DNA of 64,000 nt from Sabulicella glaciei (GCF_026183895.1 NZ_JAPFQI010000001.1:649510-713509); one strand, 5' to 3'; numbered from the stretch's first letter, positions 17,660-25,931 are shown. Numbers and translations are program-made. Notes: generated from the letters alone by a model not told the origin.

Positions 17660-18229
17660 ATGAGCCAGACAGCGACCGAGAACGCCACGTTCGAACATGC
17701 CACCCTGGGCGGTGGCTGCTTCTGGTGCCTCGACGGCGCCTACCGCGACGTGCGCGGGATCCAGGAGGTAGTGTCGGGCTATGCCGGTGGCCATGTCCCG
17801 AACCCCAGCTACGAGCAGGTCTGCGGCAAGCGCACCGGTCACGCGGAAGTGGTGCGCCTCCGATTCGACCCGGCGGTCATTTCCTACGCCGACATCCTGC
17901 GGATGTTCTTCACCCTGCACGATCCGACCACCAAGGACCGCCAGGGCGCCGATGTGGGTCCGCAATACCGGTCGGTCATCATGGCCGAGACGCCCGAGCA
18001 GATGGAAACCGCCCGCGCCGTGATGGCGGAGGTGGAGCAAGCGGGCGTCTGGGGTGCCCCCCTCGTGACCGAATTGCTGCCGGCCGCCGAGTTCTGGCCC
18101 GCCGAGACGGAGCATCAGGACTATTTCCGCCGCAACCCCTGGTCCGGTTACTGCCGGGCCGTCATCGCCCCCAAGGTCGCGAAGTTTCGCAAGGGATTCG
18201 CCGACCGACTTTCCCGCACGGAGGCCTGA
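17660..18229 (+). CDS. msrA: Peptide-methionine (S)-S-oxide reductase MsrA
   Basis: 189 residues from the ATG at 17660. The active-site motif is GGGCFWCLDG with the catalytic Cys20; the second Cys (Cys23) replaces the more common Gly/Ser. Further family motifs: VSGYAGGHVPNPSYEQVC, GHAEVVRLRFDP and PQYRSVIM. MsrA reduces the S epimer of methionine sulfoxide in proteins and free methionine using thioredoxin. No signal peptide, so cytoplasmic. It is followed after three bases by msrB, giving a two-enzyme repair operon that covers both sulfoxide epimers. Confidence 0.95.
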   Translation: MSQTATENATFEHATLGGGCFWCLDGAYRDVRGIQEVVSGYAGGHVPNPSYEQVCGKRTGHAEVVRLRFDPAVISYADILRMFFTLHDPTTKDRQGADVGPQYRSVIMAETPEQMETARAVMAEVEQAGVWGAPLVTELLPAAEFWPAETEHQDYFRRNPWSGYCRAVIAPKVAKFRKGFADRLSRTEA

Positions 18230-18232
18230 GCC

Positions 18233-18652
18233 ATGTTCTTCGGACGCAAGCCCAAGGACGAAAGCTTCCCCATCCAGCGGACCGAGGCAGAATGGCGCTC
18301 CAGCCTGTCTCCCACGGCCTACAAGGTGCTGCGCGAGCACGGGACGGAGCGCGCCGGCACCTCCCCCCTGAATGCCGAGAAGCGCTCCGGCCACTTCCTG
18401 TGCGCCGGTTGCGGGACGCCGGTCTTCGAGTCGGATACAAAGTTCGAGAGCGGAACGGGTTGGCCGTCCTTCACCGCGCCGGTCGAGGGCAACGTGGCCA
18501 CGGAGGAGGATAGTTCCTTCTTCATGCGCCGGACGGAGGCGCATTGTGCAGCCTGCGGCGGGCATCTGGGCCACGTCTTTCCGGATGGGCCGGAGCCGAC
18601 CGGAATGCGCTGGTGCATCAACGGCGCCGCCCTTGAGTTCAAGCCCGATTGA
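18233..18652 (+). CDS. msrB: Peptide-methionine (R)-S-oxide reductase MsrB
   Basis: 139 residues. Zinc is held by two CxxC pairs, Cys57/Cys60 (CAGCG) and Cys105/Cys108 (CAACGG). The catalytic cysteine is Cys128 in RWCIN, with the GTGWPSF substrate loop near residue 75. It reduces methionine-R-sulfoxide, complementing the adjacent MsrA. Start ATG lies three bases after the msrA stop, so the two are co-translated from one message. The N-terminus FFGRKPKDESFP is a short extension before the conserved TEAEWRSSLSP helix. Confidence 0.95.
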   Translation: MFFGRKPKDESFPIQRTEAEWRSSLSPTAYKVLREHGTERAGTSPLNAEKRSGHFLCAGCGTPVFESDTKFESGTGWPSFTAPVEGNVATEEDSSFFMRRTEAHCAACGGHLGHVFPDGPEPTGMRWCINGAALEFKPD

Positions 18653-18711
18653 AACCGGGAAGCGTCCAGGCTTTTCTCCCTCTTAGGGAAATTCTTGGAA
18701 CATTGCCGGTC

Positions 18712-19815
18712 ATGTGGCGTGCCCTTCTTCTTGTCCTTGCCTTCTGGGCTGCACCGGCACGCGCCGACCTTGCCTATGTGCTGAATTCTGGCGACGCAAC
18801 GATCAGTGTGGTCGACACACAGACCCGGGCCGAAATCCGTCGCATCCCGGTGCTGCGGGAGGTGCATCACCTCGTCGTCACGCCGGACGGGCGGTCGCTC
18901 GTGGTCGGCGACAGCGGCGGCAACGAACTCATCTTCCTGGATCCCGAGTCCGGCGCGGTGCAGCGGCGGGAGCGGATCAGCAATCCCTATCACTTAGAAT
19001 ACAGTCCCGACGGGCGTTACCTCGTCGTCGCCAGCCTGCGGCGTGACCAGGTGGACATCTACGAGGCGGCGTCGCTCAACCTGCTTCAGCGCTTCCGCCA
19101 GCCGGACAAGCCGAGCCACGTCGCCTTCAGCCCCGACAGCCGCTGGGCCTTCGTGACCCTGCAAGGCTCCGGACAGGTCGCGGCGGTGGACCTCGAGGCG
19201 CGGCAGACGGCCTGGGTGCAGGATGTCGGACCGGAACCGGCGGGCATCATCTGGCATCGCGGCCGGCTGATCGTCGGGCTGATGGGGCGCGAGGATTTCG
19301 TCGCCCTCGACCCCTCGACGCGCGAGGTCCGCATCGCCTTCCGCGTCGGGCGTGGCGCGCACACCATCTTCCCGGGGCCGGACGGGCGCACCCTCTACGC
19401 CACCTCCCGCGTCGAGAGCCGCATCGCCGAGGTGGATGCGGAGACGCTGGAAGTCCGCCGCATTTTCGAGATCGCGGGCGGGCCGGACTGCATCGCCTTC
19501 GATTCGGAAGGCCGACTCTATGCCACGCTGCGCTGGACCGGGCGGCTGATGGTCCTCGACCCCGCGACCGGCGAGCATGCGCAGATCCGGGTGGGGCGCT
19601 CGCCGCATGGGGTCTTCGTGATGCCGCGCCGACCGGGGCTCGACGCCGCCTTCGCTTTCCAGTTCCCCGGCGCACGGAGCGGCACGCGGCCCATGGAAGC
19701 GCCACCGCCCCCAGGCCTCGCCGCCCTGGACGGGTATGTCCCGGCCGTGCCGGTGACGCCCGTGCGGGTCGAGGCCGGGTCCCCCACCTCGCGGCTGCGC
19801 GCGCCCTGGCGATGA
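18712..19815 (+). CDS. YncE-family (YVTN) beta-propeller protein, secreted
   Basis: 367 residues from the ATG at 18712. Signal peptide MWRALLLVLAFWAAPARA, then repeated ~40-residue beta-propeller blades: AYVLNSGDATISVVDTQT, LVVTPDGRSLVVGDSGGNE, YSPDGRYLVVASLRRDQVD, FSPDSRWAFVTLQGSGQVA and so on. Such YncE/YVTN proteins are periplasmic scaffolds; relatives accompany PQQ-dependent oxidation systems, but no PQQ genes are seen here. An in-frame ATG at 18649 would bury the signal peptide and is rejected. Its stop overlaps the start of the deacetylase gene (ATGA), and a sterol-desaturase-family gene follows, forming a three-gene operon of unknown purpose. Confidence 0.88.
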   Translation: MWRALLLVLAFWAAPARADLAYVLNSGDATISVVDTQTRAEIRRIPVLREVHHLVVTPDGRSLVVGDSGGNELIFLDPESGAVQRRERISNPYHLEYSPDGRYLVVASLRRDQVDIYEAASLNLLQRFRQPDKPSHVAFSPDSRWAFVTLQGSGQVAAVDLEARQTAWVQDVGPEPAGIIWHRGRLIVGLMGREDFVALDPSTREVRIAFRVGRGAHTIFPGPDGRTLYATSRVESRIAEVDAETLEVRRIFEIAGGPDCIAFDSEGRLYATLRWTGRLMVLDPATGEHAQIRVGRSPHGVFVMPRRPGLDAAFAFQFPGARSGTRPMEAPPPPGLAALDGYVPAVPVTPVRVEAGSPTSRLRAPWR

Positions 19816-20549
19816 TCCCCCGCCGCGCCCTTGCCGCGGCACTGCTTTCGGCACCGGCCCTGGCGCAGGGCTGCGCCGGGACGCTCTACCTCACCATCGA
19901 CACGGGCTGGTCGCGCGAGGCGGAAATGATCGCCGAGGTCCTGCGGCGGCGCGGCGTGGTCGCGACCCTCTTCGTCGCCAACGAAAGGACGCATCGCGGC
20001 GACCGCCAGCTCGAGGAAAGCTGGGCGCCCTTCTGGCGGGCCCGCGCGGCCGAGGGACATGTCTTCGCCAGCCACACCTGGCGCCACTGGTATTTTCGCG
20101 GCGATCCGACCCCCGGCCGGGTCCGCTACGCCTCGCGTCAGGGCGAAGGCGCGGAAACGCTGGATGGCGCCGCCCTGTGCGCCGAACTGCTGCGCCCCGT
20201 CGAGACGCTGCGCCAACTCGTCCCAGGGGCGCGCATCCTGCCGCTCTGGCGGGCCCCAGGCGGGATCGTCACGCCGGGGGCGCTGCGCCTCGCAGCGGCC
20301 TGCGGGCTGCGCCACCAGGGCTGGAGCCGCAACGGCTTCCTGGGGGACGAGCTTGACAGCGCAGTCCATCCCAACGACGCGCTGCTGCGCAGGGGTTTGG
20401 CGAATACCCGCCCCGACGAGGTTCTTGTGATGCATTGGGGCGTCCGCTCGCGCCGCGAGCCTTTCGGGCTGGTCTTCGACCGCCTGCTGGAAGGGCTTCT
20501 CGGACGTGGCTTCTGTTTCGCCCCGCTGCCCGAGGAGGGCATCGCGTGA
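19812..20549 (+). CDS. Polysaccharide deacetylase (NodB-fold) family protein, secreted
   Basis: 245 residues with an N-terminal signal sequence (RRALAAALLSAPALAQG). NodB-fold motifs by eye: motif 1 YLTIDTGW, motif 2 SHTWRHW (the zinc-binding HxxxH pair), motif 3 LWRAPGG, motif 5 LVMHWG. Motif 1 normally reads TFDDG, where the second Asp binds the metal; here it is Thr. The enzyme would be expected to remove N- or O-acetyl groups from an envelope glycan. Middle gene of the propeller-deacetylase-desaturase operon: it starts inside the upstream stop and its own stop overlaps the next start by one base. Confidence 0.85.
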   Translation: MIPRRALAAALLSAPALAQGCAGTLYLTIDTGWSREAEMIAEVLRRRGVVATLFVANERTHRGDRQLEESWAPFWRARAAEGHVFASHTWRHWYFRGDPTPGRVRYASRQGEGAETLDGAALCAELLRPVETLRQLVPGARILPLWRAPGGIVTPGALRLAAACGLRHQGWSRNGFLGDELDSAVHPNDALLRRGLANTRPDEVLVMHWGVRSRREPFGLVFDRLLEGLLGRGFCFAPLPEEGIA

Positions 20550-21502
20550 TGTGGGACTGGATCGCGGACCGCTACGACCTGTTCACCGGCTGGGCTTTCG
20601 AGATCGTCCTCCAGCCCCTCATGTACCGGCTCGGCCTGATGGACTGGGCGGACGAAGCCTTCCTGTGGATGGATTTCCTCGTCTTTGGCCTCATCCAGGT
20701 GGTGGTGGTGGTGGTGGTCTGCCTGCCGCTCGAGGCCTGGCGGCCAGTGGAGCGTTGGGAAAGCCGGCGCAAGGTGCTGACGGACGTGGCCTACACGCTG
20801 CTCGCCCGCCTCGGCATCCTGCCCATGATCGGTTTCGTCCTGTTCTTCGCCGCCCAGTCACGCATCGAGGCGATGATCGCCGATTCCGGCTGGGTGCCGC
20901 CGACTCTGGAAACCTTTCTCCCGTTCCTGAGGGAAGAGCCGTTCCTCGCGCTTCTCTTCTACATCGTGGTGCTGGACTTCGCGGCCTACTGGCACCATCG
21001 CTTCCAGCACCGCATCGGCTGGTGGTGGGCGCTGCATTCCATCCACCACGCCCAGACGCAGATGACCTTCTGGACGGATGACCGGAACCACATCCTGGAC
21101 GACATCCTGGCCGCGGCGTGGTTCGGCGCCATCGCGGTGCTGATCGGGGTGCCTCCGGGGCAGTTTCCCATCATCCTGCTCGTCCTGCGCCTCGCCGAAA
21201 GCCTGTCCCACGCCAATGTCCGACTGGATTTCGGCCGTGTCGGCGAAAGGCTCATCGTCTCGCCGCGCTTCCATCGCCTGCATCACGGCGTGCTGAGCGT
21301 GGGAGCGGAGGGCAAGAATTACGGCGTGCTGCTGCCGGTCTGGGACTGGATCTTCGGCACGGCAGATTTCCATCGCGACCACTACCCCCGCACCGGCGAT
21401 CCTTCGGCGCCGCGTGCCTATGTCGAGGGTGGCTGGCTCCGGCAGCAAGCTGCCGGCTTCCGCGAGATCTGGCGCGCCGTCAGGGGCAAGCGCGCTTCAT
21501 AG
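20549..21502 (+). CDS. Sterol desaturase / fatty acid hydroxylase superfamily protein
   Basis: 317 residues, integral membrane. Four or more hydrophobic spans are visible, including a run of seven Val encoded by GTG repeats around 20700. The di-iron histidine clusters of the superfamily are present: YWHHRFQHR, ALHSIHHA, a SHAN His, and FHRLHHG. These enzymes use O2 to hydroxylate or desaturate a membrane lipid. The lipid substrate cannot be deduced. Start ATG at 20549 forms a TGATG junction with the deacetylase gene; a GTG at 20546 is also in frame. Convergent with chrA, with a 6-base overlap of 3' ends. Confidence 0.9.
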   Translation: MWDWIADRYDLFTGWAFEIVLQPLMYRLGLMDWADEAFLWMDFLVFGLIQVVVVVVVCLPLEAWRPVERWESRRKVLTDVAYTLLARLGILPMIGFVLFFAAQSRIEAMIADSGWVPPTLETFLPFLREEPFLALLFYIVVLDFAAYWHHRFQHRIGWWWALHSIHHAQTQMTFWTDDRNHILDDILAAAWFGAIAVLIGVPPGQFPIILLVLRLAESLSHANVRLDFGRVGERLIVSPRFHRLHHGVLSVGAEGKNYGVLLPVWDWIFGTADFHRDHYPRTGDPSAPRAYVEGGWLRQQAAGFREIWRAVRGKRAS

Positions 21503-22795
21503 GACGAGGCTAACGGCCAGCCCCGCCACCGCCGTCACCCCCAGCGTCGGCACCACCCCGAGCCGGAAGCGGAACAAGGCCAGCGCCGCGAGGATGCTCA
21601 GGGCCAGCGCATCCCATCGCATCCCGGCCAAGACAGGCATCGGGCCTTCGGTTTCCGGAAAGATCACGCGGAGCCCGAACCACAGGGCCAAATTGGCAAT
21701 GACCCCCACCACCGCCGCCGTCACACCGGCCAGCGCCCCGGAGAGCTTGGCGTGTCCGTGCAGGCGCTCGACGAAGGGTGCCCCCAGGAAGATCCAGGCG
21801 AAGCAGGGGACGAAGGTAACCCAGACCGTCAGCGCCGCCGCCGCCACGCCGCTCACGAGGCCGCCATGGCGCCAGCCCGCCAGAAAGCCCACGAACTCCA
21901 GCACAAGGATCAGAGGCCCCGGCGTCGTCTCGGCGAGGCCGAGGCCCGCGAGCATCTCGGAGGCGGACAGCCAGCGGTAATGCTCCACCGCCTCCTGCGC
22001 CACGTAGGCCAGGACGGCATAGGCGCCGCCAAAGGTCACGACCGCCATCTTGGAGAAGAACCAGGCGATGTCGCCCCACAACCCGCCCTGGACTCCCAGC
22101 AGCGCCACGGGCCAGAGCCACAGCACCAACGCGACCAGCCCGGCCCGACGAGCCGCCGCGGTGAGGGAGGCAATCCGTCCGGGATCGGCCAGCAGCATGG
22201 CATCCAGCGCCGCCGGCGCGTCTGCTGCTTCGCCCTTGTGCGCAGCCGGTGCGAAGGCTCCTGGCGCAGCCCAGCCGGCCAACGCGGCGCCGAGCACGAC
22301 CGCCGGGAAGGGCACGTCGACGAAGAAAAGCGCGACGAAGGCGACCGCCGCCACGATCCAGGGCACCGGGCCGTGCAGGGCTCGCCGGGCGACGCGTAGC
22401 AGCGCCTCGATCACCAGCACCAGCACCGCGCATTTCAGCCCGAAGAACAGCGCCGCGACCAGCGGAACTTCGCCGAGCACGGCGTAGATCAGCGACAGGA
22501 GAAGCAGCACCAGCGCCCCGGGCAGGACGAAGAGGGCGCCCGCGACCACGCCGCCCTTCACCCCATGCATCAGCCAGCCAAGATACGTGGCGAGCTGCGT
22601 CGCCTCGGGCCCGGGCAGCAGCATGCAGAAATTGAGGGCATGGAGGAACCGCGCCTCGCCGACCCAGCGTCGCTCCTGCACCAGCTCGCGATGCATCAGC
22701 GCGATCTGCGCGGCGGGGCCGCCAAAGGAAAGGAGGCCGATGCGAATCCAGACCGGCAACGCTTCCCGGAAGGTCGGAAGGGCAGGCGGGTTCAT
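21497..22795 (-). CDS. chrA: Chromate efflux transporter ChrA
   Basis: 432 residues with about ten hydrophobic segments in two homologous halves, the long-chain CHR architecture. The N-half has the signature FREALPVWIRIGLLSFGGPAAQIALMHRE (split here as the conserved SFGGPAAQ and LLPGPEATQL motifs) and the C-half the parallel FGGAYAVLAYVAQEAV and GLAETTPGPLI. ChrA expels chromate (and transports sulfate-like oxyanions) using the proton-motive force. Its ATG overlaps the stop of the rhodanese-ChrB gene (ATGA). The pair forms a chromate resistance operon on the minus strand. Confidence 0.93.
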   Translation of the reverse strand: MNPPALPTFREALPVWIRIGLLSFGGPAAQIALMHRELVQERRWVGEARFLHALNFCMLLPGPEATQLATYLGWLMHGVKGGVVAGALFVLPGALVLLLLSLIYAVLGEVPLVAALFFGLKCAVLVLVIEALLRVARRALHGPVPWIVAAVAFVALFFVDVPFPAVVLGAALAGWAAPGAFAPAAHKGEAADAPAALDAMLLADPGRIASLTAAARRAGLVALVLWLWPVALLGVQGGLWGDIAWFFSKMAVVTFGGAYAVLAYVAQEAVEHYRWLSASEMLAGLGLAETTPGPLILVLEFVGFLAGWRHGGLVSGVAAAALTVWVTFVPCFAWIFLGAPFVERLHGHAKLSGALAGVTAAVVGVIANLALWFGLRVIFPETEGPMPVLAGMRWDALALSILAALALFRFRLGVVPTLGVTAVAGLAVSLVL

Positions 22796-23610
22796 GCCGG
22801 AATCGCGGTCGCGGGCCAGTTGTGCGTCTCCTCATGCGCGTCGCGCGCCCAGCGAAAAAACGAATCGTAGAGGGCAAGACCGGCCTCGAGCTGCGCGAGA
22901 TCGTCCTTGTGCATCCGCGAAAGGCCGAGCGACGCGGCCAAAAGCCCTGCGCTCTCTGGCGCGAGGTCGAGCCGGGCCGTGTCGGCGCCGCGCACGATCC
23001 GGGCCAGGCGGTCCAAGGCCGGGATGGAGAGGCCGAACTCCTCGGTCATGACGTCGAAGGTGCAGAGGGGACCACGATGCGACCAGAAGACGCCATCCAC
23101 GTCGAAGGGTGTGGCGCCAAAGCGTTCGGCGACGCCCATCACCTCGGCCGGCGCGACGAAGAGGAAAACCGCCTCCGGATCCACGAAGCGACGGATGAGC
23201 CAGGGACAGGCGATGCGGTCCACCTTGGGCCGGGCGCGCGTCACCCAAAGCGTGCGGCCCCGCGCGTCGCGAGCGGGCAGGGCGGCTGCCTTGACCAGCG
23301 GAAGCCCCGCTTCGCGCCAGCCGGCTAAGCCGCCTTCCAACGCCTCGGCCGCCGCGCCTTCGTGCCGAAGGAAGGCGGCTGCGCCCTGCGACAGCTTCAG
23401 CCCTTTCTGGCAGACCACGACCACCTCCTTGCCCCGGAAGGCGGATGCCCAATCCGCGATGTCCTCGTGGCTGGCACGGCGGGAAGCAGGAAGGATGCGT
23501 GGGTCGTCCAACGCATCCTCCGGTGTGCGGAGGTCGAGAAGGATCGGCGCGTCGGGCAGGCCGATGCGGCGGGACAGCTGGGCGGCGGTGATGATGCCGG
23601 GGGCAGGCAT
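22792..23610 (-). CDS. Rhodanese-ChrB fusion, chromate resistance protein
   Basis: 272 residues from the ATG at 23610 (MPAPGIITAAQL). Residues 1-~125 are a rhodanese domain with the DLRTPEDALDDPRILPAS strand and the active Cys in VVVVCQKGLKLSQG. Residues ~130-272 are the ChrB C-terminal domain (RTLWVTRARPKVDRIACPWLIRRFVDPEA, here cited by its start and end: RTLWVTR and CPWLIRRF), with CTFDVMTEEF. Classical ChrB has a different N-terminal domain and acts as a chromate-sensing regulator; here the sensor-like domain is joined to a sulfurtransferase. An inverted repeat lies in the promoter. An upstream in-frame ATG at 23715 would extend through that promoter and is rejected. Confidence 0.88.
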   Translation of the reverse strand: MPAPGIITAAQLSRRIGLPDAPILLDLRTPEDALDDPRILPASRRASHEDIADWASAFRGKEVVVVCQKGLKLSQGAAAFLRHEGAAAEALEGGLAGWREAGLPLVKAAALPARDARGRTLWVTRARPKVDRIACPWLIRRFVDPEAVFLFVAPAEVMGVAERFGATPFDVDGVFWSHRGPLCTFDVMTEEFGLSIPALDRLARIVRGADTARLDLAPESAGLLAASLGLSRMHKDDLAQLEAGLALYDSFFRWARDAHEETHNWPATAIPA

Positions 23611-23687
23611 GGCACGGATGCTCCGTGAGGAGGGATCGGGCGATGCTTCGGCCGCAGCCTCACGGGGGGATCGCGTCGCCCCCTTGG

Positions 23688-23713
23688 GCGACAGCATGTC
23701 GGCGGGCTGTCGC
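23688..23713. promoter_or_regulatory. Inverted repeat overlapping the chr promoter (candidate operator)
   Basis: Perfect 8-base arms GCGACAGC (23688-23695) and GCTGTCGC (23706-23713) are separated by ten bases. A perfect TTGACA -35 box on the minus strand sits just outside at 23717-23722, so the repeat spans the -35/-10 spacer and -10 region of the rhodanese-chrB-chrA operon. The -10 itself is poor (CATGCT at best). The position is that expected of a repressor operator. Confidence 0.5.
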
Positions 23714-23779
23714 ACGTGTCAAGCGCGTGGGCCCCCTGGCCCTCCCTTGGAAGACTCGCGCTCGCTTCGAGAGGGGCAC

Positions 23780-23884
23780 ATGAGTCGCGCGGGCCGGTCG
23801 CTGCGCGACCTCGAGTATGTGAGCGCCGTGACCGAGCAGAGCGCCGTGCGGCTGCATCAGCCCGGAATCCGGGTGGCGAGCTAG
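23780..23884 (+). CDS. Possible 34-residue small protein
   Basis: A 34-codon frame MSRAGRSLRDLEY...RVAS begins at 23780 behind a strong purine-rich ribosome-binding site (GAGAGGGG, 23769-23776) in the otherwise gene-free 270 bases between the chr operon and the next minus-strand gene. Its TAG stop shares a CTAG palindrome with the TAG stop of the convergent 96-residue gene. It has basic N-terminal residues and no membrane segment. I do not recognise a family. Coding status is uncertain. Confidence 0.25.
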   Translation: MSRAGRSLRDLEYVSAVTEQSAVRLHQPGIRVAS

Positions 23885-24171
23885 GCCGGCCTCAGGACAT
23901 GGCGCAGGAGGTCGCGCATGCGGATGGCCTGCACCTCCGCCACCGTCTCAGCCCGAGCGATGGTCGCGGCAAGTCGTTCCGCCACGCCTCGCCGGCCCTC
24001 GCGCAACTCGGCCATCAGGTCAGCGGCCTCGCGTAGCACCTCCGACACGTCGCGCACGCCGGAGGCTAGGCGCGCCGCCAGCAAAGGCAGATCCATGTCG
24101 GGCGGAAATGGCACGGGCGGTTCCTCGCGCGTGGAGACGAGACGGGCATAAAGGGCGGCATCCGGCGTCAT
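23881..24171 (-). CDS. Hypothetical protein, 96 residues
   Basis: Frame from the ATG at 24171 (MTPDAALYARLVSTRE) to a TAG at 23881. The first third is Pro-rich; the rest is predicted amphipathic helix (RLASGVRDVSEVLREAADLM, then AERLAATIARAETVAEVQ). No signal peptide and no family I recognise. It starts 35 bases after the flavoprotein stop in the same direction and is the distal gene of the complex II-like / fumarase-like operon, so it may be a small accessory factor, but nothing in it proves that. Confidence 0.55.
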   Translation of the reverse strand: MTPDAALYARLVSTREEPPVPFPPDMDLPLLAARLASGVRDVSEVLREAADLMAELREGRRGVAERLAATIARAETVAEVQAIRMRDLLRHVLRPA

Positions 24172-24206
24172 GCCACGAGGCTGCGCCGGATGCCGTGAAG
24201 GAAGGG

Positions 24207-25931
24207 TTAAGCGGCTTCGGTCAGCAGAGTTTCGCCCGGCTTCAGCCGCGTGAAGGCGACGTCGCGCCAGTTCAGGCGCACCGCACCGCCGTCCAGGGTC
24301 ACGACGGTGTGGCGCAGCCCGCCGGTTGCGTCCTCCGTCTGCGGAAAGTCCTCGCGCCAATGGGCACCGCGGCTTTCGGTGCGCGCCTCGGCGGCCGCGA
24401 CGATGGCGCGACTGACCAGGATCAGGCTTTCCAGGTTCAGCCAGTCGGACCAGGAAAGGTTGAAGTCCCGCGTCCCATCGGCCACGCCTGCGGCACGAAG
24501 CTCCGCCTCCAGTGCGTCGAGCCCACTCGACGCCTCGGCAAGGCGAGGGCCGTCGCGCAGGATGCCAGCCTTGTCCCACATCAGGGTTGCCAGGGCATCG
24601 CGGATCGGCCCGAGGGGCTTCGCCTTCTGGCCGAAGGGGGCCTCGGCCGCCGCCCGCGCCGCGCCCAGCGCCGCCGGGTCGGGCTCGGCCCACGCACCCT
24701 CGCGGGGAACCCAGCGCGCCATGGCATCACCCGCGATGCCGCCAAACACAGTGGAATTGGCAACGCCATTGCCGCCGAGGCGATTCGCGCCATGCACGCC
24801 GCCCGTGTCCTCGCCCGCGGCGAAAAGCCCGGGCAGGGCAGTCGACCCGTCGGCGGCAAAGGCCACGCCGCCCATCATGTAGTGCGCAGTCGGCACCACC
24901 GGCACGCGCCCGCCCGCGAGGTCGAACCCCATGTCGGCGCAGCGTTCCACCATGCCCTTGAACTGCTTGCGGACGTTCTCGGGGCCGAGATGGCCCATCT
25001 CGATCCACAGCCCGCCCGCGTCATTCACGCGGCCTGCCTGGATCTCACGCTCCATGGAGCGGGACACGATGTCGCGCGTCGCCCGCTCGTTGCGCGGGTC
25101 ATAGTTGTGCATGAAGCGCTCACCGTCGCCGTTCAGCAGGTAACCGCCGGCGCCGCGCAGCCCTTCCTCGATGATGGTGCCGGTCATGCGCGTTCCTGGC
25201 CCGGCCAAAACGCCGGTCGGGTGGAACTGCACCATCTCCATGTCGCGCAGGGCGAGGCCGGCGCGCAATGCCATCGCCATGCCGTCGCAGGACTTGTCGC
25301 CCGAGGGGGTGTGATACTTGTACATGGTCGGCCCGCCGCCGGTGCCCAGCAGCACGGCCTTAGCCTGGACGAAGACAAAGCTGCCGCGCCGGATGTCGAG
25401 CAGCAGCACGCCGGACAGCCGCGACCCGTCCATCGACCGCACAAGCGCCAGGGCGCGGTGCTCCTCCAGCCGGTCGATGCCGCGCGCCCAGGTCTGTTCG
25501 GCCAAGCGATTGATGATTTCGATGCCCGTCAGGTCGCCCTTGTGGACGGTGCGGTCGAAGGTCTGCCCGGCGAAGGCCTTCTGGTGGATGGTTCCGTCCG
25601 GATTGCGGTCGAAGAAGCAGCCCCAGCGATTTTCCAACTCGCGGATGCGGGTCTGCGCGACGGTGACCAGCGTCCAGGCGAGGTCCTGGTCGTTCAGCCA
25701 CTTCCCACCATCGAGCGTGTCCATGAAGTGCCGCTCGGCGCTGTCATCGGCGGCGAGGGCGACGTTGTAGCCGCCCTGCACCATGCGGGTGCAGCCCGAC
25801 TTGCCGAGCAGTCCCTTCACCGCGACCGTCACGGAAAGCTCCGGATTGGCGCTCTTGGCGTGCAGCGCCGCCAGCAGCCCGGCCCCGCCGGAGCCCAGGA
25901 CGAGGATGTCGGTGCGGATGCGCTCCATCAC
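24207..25931 (-). CDS. FAD-binding flavoprotein subunit, succinate dehydrogenase/fumarate reductase family
   Basis: 574 residues. FAD-binding N-terminus ILVLGSGGAGLLAAL, then substrate-site motifs of the SdhA/FrdA/aspartate-oxidase family: VQFHPTGVLAG, EEGLRGAGGYLLNGDGERFM, RDIVSRSM (catalytic Arg), VVPTAHYMMGG (His) and GANRLGGNGVANS (Arg). SdhA and FrdA attach FAD covalently through a His in an S-H-T motif; here the matching spot reads SGCTRMVQGG, so FAD should be non-covalent. The gene is at the distal end of an operon that also encodes the Fe-S protein, two membrane anchors and a class I fumarase-type hydratase. Its start overlaps the hydratase beta stop by four bases. Probable role: oxidation of a succinate-like dicarboxylic or sulfo/phospho-carboxylic acid to the unsaturated acid. 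Confidence 0.85.
   Translation of the reverse strand: MMERIRTDILVLGSGGAGLLAALHAKSANPELSVTVAVKGLLGKSGCTRMVQGGYNVALAADDSAERHFMDTLDGGKWLNDQDLAWTLVTVAQTRIRELENRWGCFFDRNPDGTIHQKAFAGQTFDRTVHKGDLTGIEIINRLAEQTWARGIDRLEEHRALALVRSMDGSRLSGVLLLDIRRGSFVFVQAKAVLLGTGGGPTMYKYHTPSGDKSCDGMAMALRAGLALRDMEMVQFHPTGVLAGPGTRMTGTIIEEGLRGAGGYLLNGDGERFMHNYDPRNERATRDIVSRSMEREIQAGRVNDAGGLWIEMGHLGPENVRKQFKGMVERCADMGFDLAGGRVPVVPTAHYMMGGVAFAADGSTALPGLFAAGEDTGGVHGANRLGGNGVANSTVFGGIAGDAMARWVPREGAWAEPDPAALGAARAAAEAPFGQKAKPLGPIRDALATLMWDKAGILRDGPRLAEASSGLDALEAELRAAGVADGTRDFNLSWSDWLNLESLILVSRAIVAAAEARTESRGAHWREDFPQTEDATGGLRHTVVTLDGGAVRLNWRDVAFTRLKPGETLLTEAA

Noticed and set aside
20698-20718. GTG trinucleotide run
   Set aside because: It simply encodes a poly-Val stretch in a membrane helix of the sterol-desaturase-family protein and is too short to suggest a variable repeat.
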